Origin: Candidatus Schekmanbacteria bacterium GWA2_38_11
GTDB lineage: Bacteria > Schekmanbacteria > GWA2-38-11
Reading direction: 5' to 3'
Assembly: GCA_001790645.1 (NCBI GenBank)
Contig: MGDB01000049.1
Span: 1 to 7,252, forward strand
DNA length: 7,252 bases
A program made the translations under genes and the position numbers. Position 1 is the stretch's first letter; every line of letters starts with the position of its first letter. Positions 1-6,694 of the stretch are shown here, piece by piece. The notes beneath the pieces are model-generated. The model did not search any database. It had not been told where the DNA came from and worked only from the letters and a program-made list of their open reading frames with translations.

Positions 1-1010
1 GATTGGTATTACTCAAAATTGAATGGAAAAATGTATTCTATGCTTTTTTATTAATAGTAATAGCCATATTTTCCATTGCAACTTATAATAGGAACTTTGT
101 CTGGAAGGATGATTTTACACTTTGGAATGACTGTCTTTCGAAATCTAAAAATAATCCAAGAGCTTATCTAAATTTAGGGAACTTTTACTTAGATAAAAAA
201 TTATATGATGCAAGCATAGCAAAATATAAAAGGGCTTTAGAGATTGATTCCTATTATGCTGAGGCTCATAATAATCTTGGATATGCGTATGAACTGAAGG
301 GTTTATCAGATCTGGCTGTTTCTGAATACAGAAAGGCTCTTAATATAAGACCTGATTACCCTCAGGCTCGCAATAACCTGGGGATTTTCTATTATGACCA
401 TGGGAAATTAGAAGAGGCTGTTAGCGAGTTTAAGACCGCATTAATGTTAAAGCCAGACTATCCTAAGGTACATAAAAACATTGGTGATATTTATTATGAT
501 CAGAAGAAGTTAGAAGATGCGATTAAGGAATACCAGATTGCATTAGAATTAAATCCTAATTTTGCAGAAGCCCGTAACAGTCTCGGCATTGCTTATACTA
601 ACCAGGGCAGATTGGAAGAAGCTGTTAAAGAGTTCAAGTCCGCATTAAAGCTCAACCCTTACTTTATTGATGCCCGTTATAACCTTGGTATGGCATACTA
701 CAGTAAGAGGATGTTTGAAAGCGCCATTATTGAATACCAAACTGTGTTAAGGCAAAAACCAGACATTGCAGAAGTCCATGTCAACCTTGGCAATATTTAT
801 TGCAATCAGGGAAAGTTGGAAGAGGGCATCAGGGAATACCAGGCTGCCTTGAAAATAAAACCAGACTCTGCAGAAGTCCATTATAACCTTGGTGTTGTTT
901 ATAGGAATAAGGGGTTATTCAACGAAGCTGTAGAAGAATTTAAAAATGCTTTAAAAATAAAACCAGATTTAATTCAGGCCCGTCAGGCAATTGAATCCAT
1001 GCGTAAATAA
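1..1010 (+). CDS. TMTC/DUF1736-like membrane protein with TPR array, 5'-truncated by window edge
   Basis: Only the C-terminal 335 residues are inside the window. One transmembrane helix (about residues 11-28 of the visible part) leads into a conserved WKDDFTLWNDC linker and then eight 34-residue TPR units (residues 52-323) and a 12-residue capping helix. TPR hallmarks (NNLG, the A-x-x-x-Y/F pattern, ALxLxP ends) recur in every unit. The visible part aligns without gaps up to residue 51 with residues 396 onward of the complete paralogue just downstream. The first in-frame TTG at position 3 is therefore a leucine codon, and roughly 395 N-terminal residues (the GT-C-like membrane domain) should lie upstream. 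By family analogy it sits in the inner membrane and may transfer sugar from a lipid carrier or serve as a protein-interaction scaffold; its substrate is unknown. The next gene follows after 30 bp, so the two are probably co-transcribed. The family assignment is firm through the paralogue; the enzymatic role is inference. Confidence 0.85.
   Translation, partial: LVLLKIEWKNVFYAFLLIVIAIFSIATYNRNFVWKDDFTLWNDCLSKSKNNPRAYLNLGNFYLDKKLYDASIAKYKRALEIDSYYAEAHNNLGYAYELKGLSDLAVSEYRKALNIRPDYPQARNNLGIFYYDHGKLEEAVSEFKTALMLKPDYPKVHKNIGDIYYDQKKLEDAIKEYQIALELNPNFAEARNSLGIAYTNQGRLEEAVKEFKSALKLNPYFIDARYNLGMAYYSKRMFESAIIEYQTVLRQKPDIAEVHVNLGNIYCNQGKLEEGIREYQAALKIKPDSAEVHYNLGVVYRNKGLFNEAVEEFKNALKIKPDLIQARQAIESMRK
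93..306 (+). repeat. Paralogous DNA segment, copy 1
   Basis: This in-frame segment covers the linker after the last membrane helix and the first one and a half TPR units. It matches 2316-2535 with 16 substitutions in 214 aligned bases plus one 6-base indel, aligned by hand. Sequence on either side is clearly more diverged, so similarity is concentrated here and at the extreme 3' ends of the two genes. Confidence 0.85.
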
Positions 1011-1040
1011 AAAATATATCCTATTCAACATATACCGCTT

Positions 1041-3341
1041 ATGGGGAAAAATATTTACTCTAAGGCAAAAAGGAAAGTAAAATCTCATGGTGAAAATTTC
1101 AAAGGAATATTCTTACGACTGCTGTTTATAGCTCTATTGGGTCTGGTCGTATATTCTAATACCTTTGATGCTTCCTGGCATCTTGATGATTATTCTTCAA
1201 TCCTTGGGAATCATAAGATAAAAAATCTGTCAAAAAGTTTCCAGGACATCATACCAAATCCACGGGGAATCTGCGATTTCACCTTTGCGGTAAACTATTA
1301 TTTTTCTGGCCCCAATGTTTTTGGATTTCATCTAATAAACCTTATTATCCATATAATTTCAGCATTTATGGTTTATTTTATCATCAGGTTAACACTAATA
1401 ATTCATAAAGGTGAAGATTCTGACAGTCTTGCCGGTCAACTTGAAAATCTCCCATTAGCAGGCGCTCTTATCTTTGCAGCACACCCGATTCAAACTCAGG
1501 CAGTAACCTATATTGTTCAGAGGTACGCGTCATTAGCCACAATGTTTTATTTAATGAGTTTAATTTTCTTTATCAAAGCAAGGCTAAATTTACTCCGGAA
1601 TAATTGTAAATTTTTATCTATTCAACATTTTCCTTATTATTTTTGTTCCTTTGTTTGTGCTATTTTAGCAATGAGAACAAAAGAAATAGCTGCAACAATT
1701 CCTTTTATCTTACTCCTATATGATTTCTTTTTCTTGAAAAAGAGTCAGAAGAAGTTAAAAGATACTTTGTTTTACATAATTCCATTTTTCATTTTGGTGT
1801 TGGTTATAGTTGCGCTGAGGGTTTATTTTGTAAGTCCGGGTTTTACAGAATTGGGGGATTCTATTGATAGGGGTTTGAAGGACCCTTCTGCAAGCATAAC
1901 TCGAGTAGAATATGCAACTACTTCAATAAATGTAATAATTACCTATATAAGACTGCTATTTTTGCCTATGAATCAAAATATATTTCAGATTTATCCGATA
2001 TCAACATCTTTATTTTCTAACTACACTTACCTTTCCCTTTTTATACATTTAGCAATTATTGTTTTTGCTGTAGTTATATTTAAAACATCACGGCTAATTT
2101 CATTTGGAATTTTCTGGTTTTATATAACTCTTTCTGTTGAATCGAGTATTTTTCTTATTGGTAATGTAATATTTGAGCATAGGCTATATCTTCCATCACT
2201 TGGTTTTGTGTTTTCCATTGTGGGAATGGCATTGCTTAAAGTTAAATGGGGAAAGATATCTTATATTTTCTTCTTGATAATAATAACTATGTTTTTCATT
2301 GAGACATTTAACAGAAACTTAGTCTGGAAGGATGATTTTACACTTTGGAATGATTGTCTTTCAAAGTCGAAAAATAATCATAGTCCTATAGCTTATTTAA
2401 GTTTAGGGAACTTTTACTTAGATAAAAAATCATATGATGCAAGCATAGCAAAATATAGAAGGGCTTTAGAGATTGATCCCTATTATGCTCCGGCTCATAA
2501 CAATCTTGGATATGCGTATGGACTGAAGGGTTTATTAAATATGGCTGCTAAAGAATATATTAAAGCTCTTGATATAAGGCCTGGTTACCCGGCAGCTCAC
2601 AATAACCTTGGCATTGTCTATCAAAATCAGGGCAAATTGACGGAGGCTGTCAGAGAATTCAAGATAGCATTAAAACTGAACCCAATTTATGCAAAGGCTT
2701 ACAATAATCTCGGTAATCTTTATTGCACTCAAGAAAGGTTAGAAGAAGCGATAAAACATATCCAGCTTGCCTTAGCAATAGACCCAGACCTTCCTGAAGC
2801 TCACAACAATCTTGGAAATGCCTATTATAGCCAGGGTATGTTTAAATATGCCTATATGGAATATATGAGGACGTTAAAGTTAAAACCGTATCTTGCTGAA
2901 ACTCATAATAATCTGGGTAATGTATATTGCAGTCTTGGAAGATTTAAAGATGCGATAAGGGAATATAGAATTGCATTAAAACTAAAACCAGATTTTGCTG
3001 AGTTCTATTATAATCTTGGTAATGCCTATAATTATTCAGATCAACTGGAGGAGGCAATAAAAAGCTACAAAACTGCTTTGAGCTTAAATTTTAATTTAGC
3101 AGAGGTACATTTCAAACTTGGGAATATTTATTTTAACCATGGGAATTTAGAAGTGGCAATTAAGGAATACCAAACTACTTTGAGAATAAAACAGAATTGG
3201 GCAGAAGCTCACTTTAACCTTGGAATTGTGTATAAAGAACAAGGTCTGTTTGGTGATGCAAAAGAGGAGTTTAAAAATGCTTTAAAAATAAATCCAAACT
3301 ATGTTCAGGCTCGTCAGGCACTGGAATCAATATCTAAATAA
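1041..3341 (+). CDS. TMTC/DUF1736-like GT-C family membrane protein with nine C-terminal TPRs
   Basis: A complete 766-residue protein. Residues 1-20 are basic, followed by about ten hydrophobic segments (first at 23-39, last at 405-421). Hallmarks of bacterial DUF1736 and eukaryotic TMTC proteins are visible. They include WHLDDY at 46-51 in the first outer loop (an acidic pair typical of GT-C active sites), FHLINLIIH at 96-104, HPIQTQAVTYIVQR at 148-161, KEIAATIPF at 214-222 and EHRLYLPSLG at 379-388. Residues 449-754 form nine uninterrupted 34-residue TPRs, ending in a capping helix. Eukaryotic TMTCs are O-mannosyltransferases using lipid-linked mannose; a similar polyprenyl-phosphate-sugar transferase role is plausible but unproven here. 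The ATG was chosen because it precedes the basic segment and first helix. No clear Shine-Dalgarno is seen in the 30-bp gap after the upstream paralogue, so coupling or leader-independent initiation is possible. The gene ends 5 bp from a convergent gene. Confidence 0.88.
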   Translation: MGKNIYSKAKRKVKSHGENFKGIFLRLLFIALLGLVVYSNTFDASWHLDDYSSILGNHKIKNLSKSFQDIIPNPRGICDFTFAVNYYFSGPNVFGFHLINLIIHIISAFMVYFIIRLTLIIHKGEDSDSLAGQLENLPLAGALIFAAHPIQTQAVTYIVQRYASLATMFYLMSLIFFIKARLNLLRNNCKFLSIQHFPYYFCSFVCAILAMRTKEIAATIPFILLLYDFFFLKKSQKKLKDTLFYIIPFFILVLVIVALRVYFVSPGFTELGDSIDRGLKDPSASITRVEYATTSINVIITYIRLLFLPMNQNIFQIYPISTSLFSNYTYLSLFIHLAIIVFAVVIFKTSRLISFGIFWFYITLSVESSIFLIGNVIFEHRLYLPSLGFVFSIVGMALLKVKWGKISYIFFLIIITMFFIETFNRNLVWKDDFTLWNDCLSKSKNNHSPIAYLSLGNFYLDKKSYDASIAKYRRALEIDPYYAPAHNNLGYAYGLKGLLNMAAKEYIKALDIRPGYPAAHNNLGIVYQNQGKLTEAVREFKIALKLNPIYAKAYNNLGNLYCTQERLEEAIKHIQLALAIDPDLPEAHNNLGNAYYSQGMFKYAYMEYMRTLKLKPYLAETHNNLGNVYCSLGRFKDAIREYRIALKLKPDFAEFYYNLGNAYNYSDQLEEAIKSYKTALSLNFNLAEVHFKLGNIYFNHGNLEVAIKEYQTTLRIKQNWAEAHFNLGIVYKEQGLFGDAKEEFKNALKINPNYVQARQALESISK
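2316..2535 (+). repeat. Paralogous DNA segment, copy 2
   Basis: Counterpart of 93-306 in the complete downstream paralogue. It carries two extra codons just before the first TPR (Asn-Asn-His-Ser-Pro-Ile versus Asn-Asn-Pro-Arg). The closeness of the DNA match, including at synonymous positions, compared with the flanking membrane helix suggests recent duplication or gene conversion limited to this part. Confidence 0.85.
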
Positions 3342-3346
3342 AAAGT

Positions 3347-4381
3347 CTATATTTCAACGATTTCAATTTTCTTGGGATCTGAGATTCCAAGGCCGAGCTT
3401 TTCCCCGTATTTTAAAACCGGTTCCCAGATATCCAGGCTATAGCTCGGGTCATGCTTAGCCATCAGGGAAGAGCAGTATGCATCTGTTGCAACAATATCT
3501 CCGGAAATAATCAGTTTATTAACCCCCTGCTTTATTTCAGCGCCGTCAAGAAGGGGGCCGGATTTTGTAAGAAGGTACTGTGCATCGACGACATTAAGTT
3601 CGCATCTTACTGTGTCTGAAAACTCAGCAGCAAGTTTTCTAAAAGGGATTCTAAAGGACTCGTCCCATTCGTTATATGTACCTCCCTTGTGAAGCTTTAC
3701 ATGTGCTTCAAAGCGGTTTGGGCCGTAAACTGAACCAAAATGATTTTTCATTGCACAGCTGAAGCCCGCTTCCAAATGGCGCTTAACTGTCGGGACATTT
3801 ATAACCACATCAGCTTCTTTTAAAGGAATTGCAACATCTATTTTTTCCATTACCTCCCAAGCTTGGTTTTCTACGGTAGTAAAAAATTTGGATGCAGTTG
3901 GTTCAACAGGGTTAAGTTCTATACCGAATTGTTTAGCTTTTTCCGGAAGGTTCAGTTGCCTGAATATCCGCTCCGAGCGGCCCGGAGAATCAAAAATTGA
4001 AACACTCTTTGCTCCTGCATCAATGGCTGACTTCCCAAGGGCTATGAGGAAATCTGGATCAGTGCAAACAGGGTAGGGGCCAGGAGAAACCGTATTTGGT
4101 TTTAAAACGACTTTCTTTCCTTTAACGAGTTTTTCAAAATTTCCGATTTTTTCAAGCCCCTTTTTTAGCATCATCATTTTATCATTTCCTTCCATAACTA
4201 TCAGAAGAGGCTTTTCATTTTTTAAAAATAAATTACCTAACCCGCGTCTTGGATTTTTGTCCCCGGCATAAACTCTTTTAATGAAAGGGAAGGGGAGTTG
4301 TAAAGCCAGAGTGCCGGACAGTGTGTAGAATGTCTTTTTGAGAAACTTCCTTCTTGAAGACTGTGGTTTATTTATTTTCAT
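3347..4381 (-). CDS. Tat-exported DUF362 domain protein
   Basis: A 344-residue protein of the DUF362 (COG2006) family, function unknown. The N-terminus is a classic twin-arginine signal: SRRKFLKK at residues 9-16, a hydrophobic stretch to about 34, and a likely cleavage site after Val-Tyr-Ala at 37-39. This implies export of a folded, perhaps cofactor-bearing protein. DUF362 features follow: VVLKPNTVSPGP at 91-102, CTDPDFLIALGKSAIDAGA at 106-124, INVPTVKRH at 194-202, AMKNHFGSVYGPNR at 210-223 and a VVDAQYLL / SGP block at 264-276. These line up with the motifs of the partial DUF362 gene at the right edge, so the two are distant paralogues. It is separated from the upstream operon gene by 145 bp containing two hairpins, and has a strong Shine-Dalgarno. 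It may be the operon's last gene or be separately expressed. The family call is confident; any role as an Fe-S or redox partner rests on context only. Confidence 0.87.
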   Translation of the reverse strand: MKINKPQSSRRKFLKKTFYTLSGTLALQLPFPFIKRVYAGDKNPRRGLGNLFLKNEKPLLIVMEGNDKMMMLKKGLEKIGNFEKLVKGKKVVLKPNTVSPGPYPVCTDPDFLIALGKSAIDAGAKSVSIFDSPGRSERIFRQLNLPEKAKQFGIELNPVEPTASKFFTTVENQAWEVMEKIDVAIPLKEADVVINVPTVKRHLEAGFSCAMKNHFGSVYGPNRFEAHVKLHKGGTYNEWDESFRIPFRKLAAEFSDTVRCELNVVDAQYLLTKSGPLLDGAEIKQGVNKLIISGDIVATDAYCSSLMAKHDPSYSLDIWEPVLKYGEKLGLGISDPKKIEIVEI

Positions 4382-4384
4382 TTC

Positions 4385-4392
4385 TCCTCCTT
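4385..4392 (-). promoter_or_regulatory. Shine-Dalgarno of the Tat-DUF362 gene
   Basis: On the minus strand AAGGAGGA ends three bases before the ATG at 4381-4379. It is the strongest ribosome-binding site in the window and fixes this start, which also places the twin-arginine motif at the expected distance from the N-terminus. The AT-rich stretch upstream (about 4393-4440) could hold a promoter, but no convincing -35/-10 pair is seen. Confidence 0.8.
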
Positions 4393-4448
4393 AAAAATCT
4401 AAGAAATTAATTAAATTTATAAAAAACATCTATAATTCTTTTCTGTTT

Positions 4449-4468
4449 GCGGGGTTAGAAAACCCCGC
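4449..4468. repeat. Perfect palindromic hairpin, unit 1 of an inverted pair
   Basis: An 8-bp perfect stem (GCGGGGTT with AACCCCGC) encloses the 4-base loop AGAA. It is flanked on the right by TTATCGG, whose reverse complement CCGATAA resembles the left flank of the second hairpin. No T-run follows on either strand, so it is read as a REP-like extragenic palindrome rather than an intrinsic terminator. Confidence 0.65.
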
Positions 4469-4501
4469 TTATCGGTATATTCTTTCTTATTTCTGCGATA
4501 G

Positions 4502-4521
4502 GCGGGACATTCTTGTCCCGC
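4502..4521. repeat. Perfect palindromic hairpin, unit 2 of an inverted pair
   Basis: An 8-bp perfect stem (GCGGGACA with TGTCCCGC) encloses the loop TTCT, starting 5 bases beyond the stop codon of the upstream DUF6599-like gene. Its left flank GCGATAG plus GCGGG (4495-4506) is an inverted copy, 10 of 12 bases, of 4464-4475 at the other hairpin. On the minus strand the palindrome is preceded by GTAG, the head tetranucleotide of classic REP elements, though this could be chance. It could stabilise the 3' end of the upstream message. Confidence 0.65.
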
Positions 4522-4526
4522 TACTG

Positions 4527-5042
4527 TTACTTCTTCTTTACCTTACTCAGCGAGTCAGCAATTTTCTTTGCCGTTATTTCTCCAAATTTTTTTATAATAT
4601 CTTTTGTCTTCTGGTCAGTTTTAAAAGCAGTTATTCTTACAAAATATTTATTCTGAAAAAACTCTATCTGGTTTTCACCTTCCTGTCCCTCTTTACCAAG
4701 CTTTAAAGCTTTTAATTCTTTTCTCCTTAAAACTTTGAAAAGGTCAGCAGAGCTTTTTTCATCTTTCATCATATAGATGTCAACAATGACTGAATCCCCG
4801 CCTTTTGAATATTCTTCATTTATTAATTTTGAAAATCCCCTATCGATATAAAACGGAGCGCCTCCGTCAAGATAGTCATAGAGTGAGCGGTCGTCATATA
4901 TCCCGTATTTAGAAGGGGTTTGAAATCCGCTACTCTTCATTTCATCTGGGAGGAGTTTGGTGAGGTCTTCTTCTGAAAATGAGTTTTTAGGTGAAAAAGC
5001 CAAAAAAGAAATAAGGAAAAAAAGCAGGATAAATTTTTTCAT
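4527..5042 (-). CDS. Small secreted DUF6599-like protein
   Basis: A 171-residue protein with an N-terminal Sec-type signal: MKKF, then a hydrophobic core of about 15 residues, and probable cleavage after Ser-Phe-Ser near residue 23. There is no lipobox cysteine. The mature part carries SLYDYLDGGAPFYIDRGF followed by a strand-like VIVDIYMM segment. This resembles the tyrosine-rich 'YINGGAELYLxYGF ... VxVYxM' core I associate with DUF6599; the match is from memory. The reading frame is open to 5117, but the ATG at 5042 was chosen because it begins the signal peptide and overlaps the upstream stop codon as ATGA, a coupling arrangement. The preceding minus-strand sequence is purine-rich but lacks a strong Shine-Dalgarno. 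It is the third gene of the overlapping operon, so it is probably an exported accessory of the Fe-S membrane protein. Its molecular function is unknown. Confidence 0.72.
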   Translation of the reverse strand: MKKFILLFFLISFLAFSPKNSFSEEDLTKLLPDEMKSSGFQTPSKYGIYDDRSLYDYLDGGAPFYIDRGFSKLINEEYSKGGDSVIVDIYMMKDEKSSADLFKVLRRKELKALKLGKEGQEGENQIEFFQNKYFVRITAFKTDQKTKDIIKKFGEITAKKIADSLSKVKKK

Positions 5043-6694
5043 GGTTTCTTCTTTCTTCCATAAGGGTTTAATAGGATTTGATTTGTTTTTGATCTTGATT
5101 CTCCAATGCTTGTACAATAAATTGCCGGTCTGTCAGCAACAGGGCACTTGGTCTCACATGCCCCGCATCCTATGCAGAGTTCAGGGTTAACGTAAGGGAG
5201 CTTAACCTTTACCTTTTCACCGCTTGGTGAGGTTACAAGAGTTTCCTCAAGCCAAATAGCCTTCTTTGGAGTCGGGCACCATTCTTCGCACACAATACAC
5301 GGAGTTGCCATTGACCAGGGAAGGCATCTTCCTTTATCATAAAAAGCCAGACCAATTTTTACGGGTTTTTTTGTCTTTGTGCCCAGCTTCTCTTCTTCAG
5401 TGATTTTTTTAATTGCTCCGGTGGGACAGACCTGACCGCAGAGCACACATGTATATTCGCAATAGCCAATTCTTGGTATTAATATTGGTGACCAGATACC
5501 TTCAATTCCAGCTTCAAAGAGAGTTGGATGAAGGGCGTTATTGGGGCAGACCTTCATGCATTCGCCGCATTTTATACACTTTGCCAAAAACTCACTTTCT
5601 TCAAGAGCACCCGGCGGCCTTATTAACTTAGAGTTGTAATTGACCTTGATATCATCACTCACTCTTGACAGGGGGAGTATTATAATTCCCAGTGATGCGC
5701 TTCTTAAGATTCTGCGCCTTGTAAGGTCCGGGACTGATTCAATGGCTTCATCCTTTGGAAAAAATTTAAATTTTATGACATCTTCCGGGCACTCAACCCT
5801 GCAGTTAAAACAGAGATGGCATTCCCATGCTTTCCATTTAACCCGTCCGATTGGCTCACAAGCACCCTGGCAATAGATCAGGCAGCGGTTGCAGTCTGTG
5901 CATTTCTCATGGCGTTTTTCCATTCCAAAGATAGAAAACCATGAGGTTAACCCCATAAGGGCACCCAACGGGCATAATGCGCGGCACCAGAACCTCATTA
6001 TCCTTCGGTTAAGGGCTAAAATAAGGATAAGGATTGCACCTATAAGGTAGTTGATATGAAAGTATGACTGTTTAATGGTTAAAAAGTATTTTTCTAAAAA
6101 GTCAAAAGCTGTGTCAGAAAATTTCTGAACCGCGAGAATATTTGTCAGCATAAGTAAGCCTAAAAATTTCTCAATTAACCATCTTAGGGCTGGAAAGATG
6201 GATACACTCAGGGAACGCACTAAAAATGTTATAGGGTCAAGAAGCCCGATCTGGAGAGTTGTAAAAAAAGCAAGAACAAGCATGGTGATTAAAATATAAT
6301 ATTTTAAGCTCTGCCATTTCTTGTAGCGGTTTGATTCTATTCTTTCCTTTCTTTTCTTTTCACCAAGTGAAAAACTTAAAAGGTGATTAAGTGTCCCCAT
6401 GGGACAGACCCAGCCGCAGATAAAACGTCCCAGTATAATAGTTAAAATTAAAGTAATTATTGACCATTTTAACCCCTGGTAAAGAGTATGGGTAGATAGA
6501 GCAGTTGAGATTCCCGCTAACGGATCAGCTTCAAGGAAAATGCTGACCGGGTAGTCCAAACGTATATTCTGAACTTCTTTCTCAAAAGTTCCGTGGTATT
6601 CGGTTTTAAGCAGGAGAAAAAGAAAAAGGAAAAGGAAAAAAGCTTGGGAAATTCTCCTCCCTATCCTCAAAAAATATATTTTAAAATTATTCAC
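5039..6694 (-). CDS. NapH-NapG-like fusion: polytopic membrane protein with multiple [4Fe-4S] ferredoxin domains
   Basis: A 551-residue protein with two modules. Residues 1-305 are NapH-like: about four or five membrane helices (near 14-29, 74-90, 131-150, 171-188 and 213-229), two CxxxCP motifs at C93/C97 and C237/C241, and two ferredoxin-type cysteine sets (C265, 268, 271, 275 and C292, 295, 298, 302). Residues 320-551 are NapG-like, opening with an internal twin-arginine-like TRRRILRSA at 325-333 and a short hydrophobic stretch. Four more sets follow: C373-383, C412-423, C457/466/469/473 and C507-517. In NapGH/NosR relatives such proteins pass electrons from quinol toward a periplasmic partner; here no partner enzyme is seen. 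The long conserved block around 382-430 matches a widespread unnamed '4Fe-4S binding protein' family as I recall it. The start is GTG at 6694, overlapping the upstream stop by 8 bp, with AAGG almost abutting it, so the exact start is less certain. The stop overlaps the next gene by 4 bp. Confidence 0.88.
   Translation of the reverse strand: MNNFKIYFLRIGRRISQAFFLFLFLFLLLKTEYHGTFEKEVQNIRLDYPVSIFLEADPLAGISTALSTHTLYQGLKWSIITLILTIILGRFICGWVCPMGTLNHLLSFSLGEKKRKERIESNRYKKWQSLKYYILITMLVLAFFTTLQIGLLDPITFLVRSLSVSIFPALRWLIEKFLGLLMLTNILAVQKFSDTAFDFLEKYFLTIKQSYFHINYLIGAILILILALNRRIMRFWCRALCPLGALMGLTSWFSIFGMEKRHEKCTDCNRCLIYCQGACEPIGRVKWKAWECHLCFNCRVECPEDVIKFKFFPKDEAIESVPDLTRRRILRSASLGIIILPLSRVSDDIKVNYNSKLIRPPGALEESEFLAKCIKCGECMKVCPNNALHPTLFEAGIEGIWSPILIPRIGYCEYTCVLCGQVCPTGAIKKITEEEKLGTKTKKPVKIGLAFYDKGRCLPWSMATPCIVCEEWCPTPKKAIWLEETLVTSPSGEKVKVKLPYVNPELCIGCGACETKCPVADRPAIYCTSIGESRSKTNQILLNPYGRKKKP

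Noticed and set aside
3..5. TTG at position 3 as the start of the first gene
   Set aside because: It aligns with an internal position (residue 396) of the complete paralogue, inside the last part of the membrane domain. It is a leucine codon in a gene cut by the window edge.
155..974. Tandem DNA repeat or CRISPR-like array in the TPR genes
   Set aside because: The roughly 102-base periodicity reflects 34-residue TPR units at the protein level. The DNA of successive units is well diverged and there are no spacers.
3888..4076. Short + strand open frames opposite the DUF362 and Fe-S genes (also 4957-5190, 5413-5631, 5640-5876, 6724-6918)
   Set aside because: All lie antisense to well-supported conserved genes, have no recognisable motif, and show no convincing ribosome-binding site.
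4393..4440. Promoter for the Tat-DUF362 gene in the AT-rich stretch
   Set aside because: Several TATAAT-like strings occur by chance in such AT-rich DNA, and no matching -35 box was found at a proper distance.
4449..4521. Two rho-independent terminators
   Set aside because: The stems are strong, but no T-run follows either hairpin on either strand. The inverted flanks favour a REP-like pair, although RNA stabilisation remains possible.
5043..5117. Longer N-terminus (25 extra residues) for the DUF6599-like protein
   Set aside because: The extension is basic and would bury the signal peptide. The ATG at 5042 begins that signal and overlaps the upstream stop as ATGA.
5039..6694. Naming the membrane Fe-S protein napH, napG, nosR or ccoG
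   Set aside because: It shares modules with these, but the fused layout and the DUF362 context differ. No nap, nos or cco partner gene is present.
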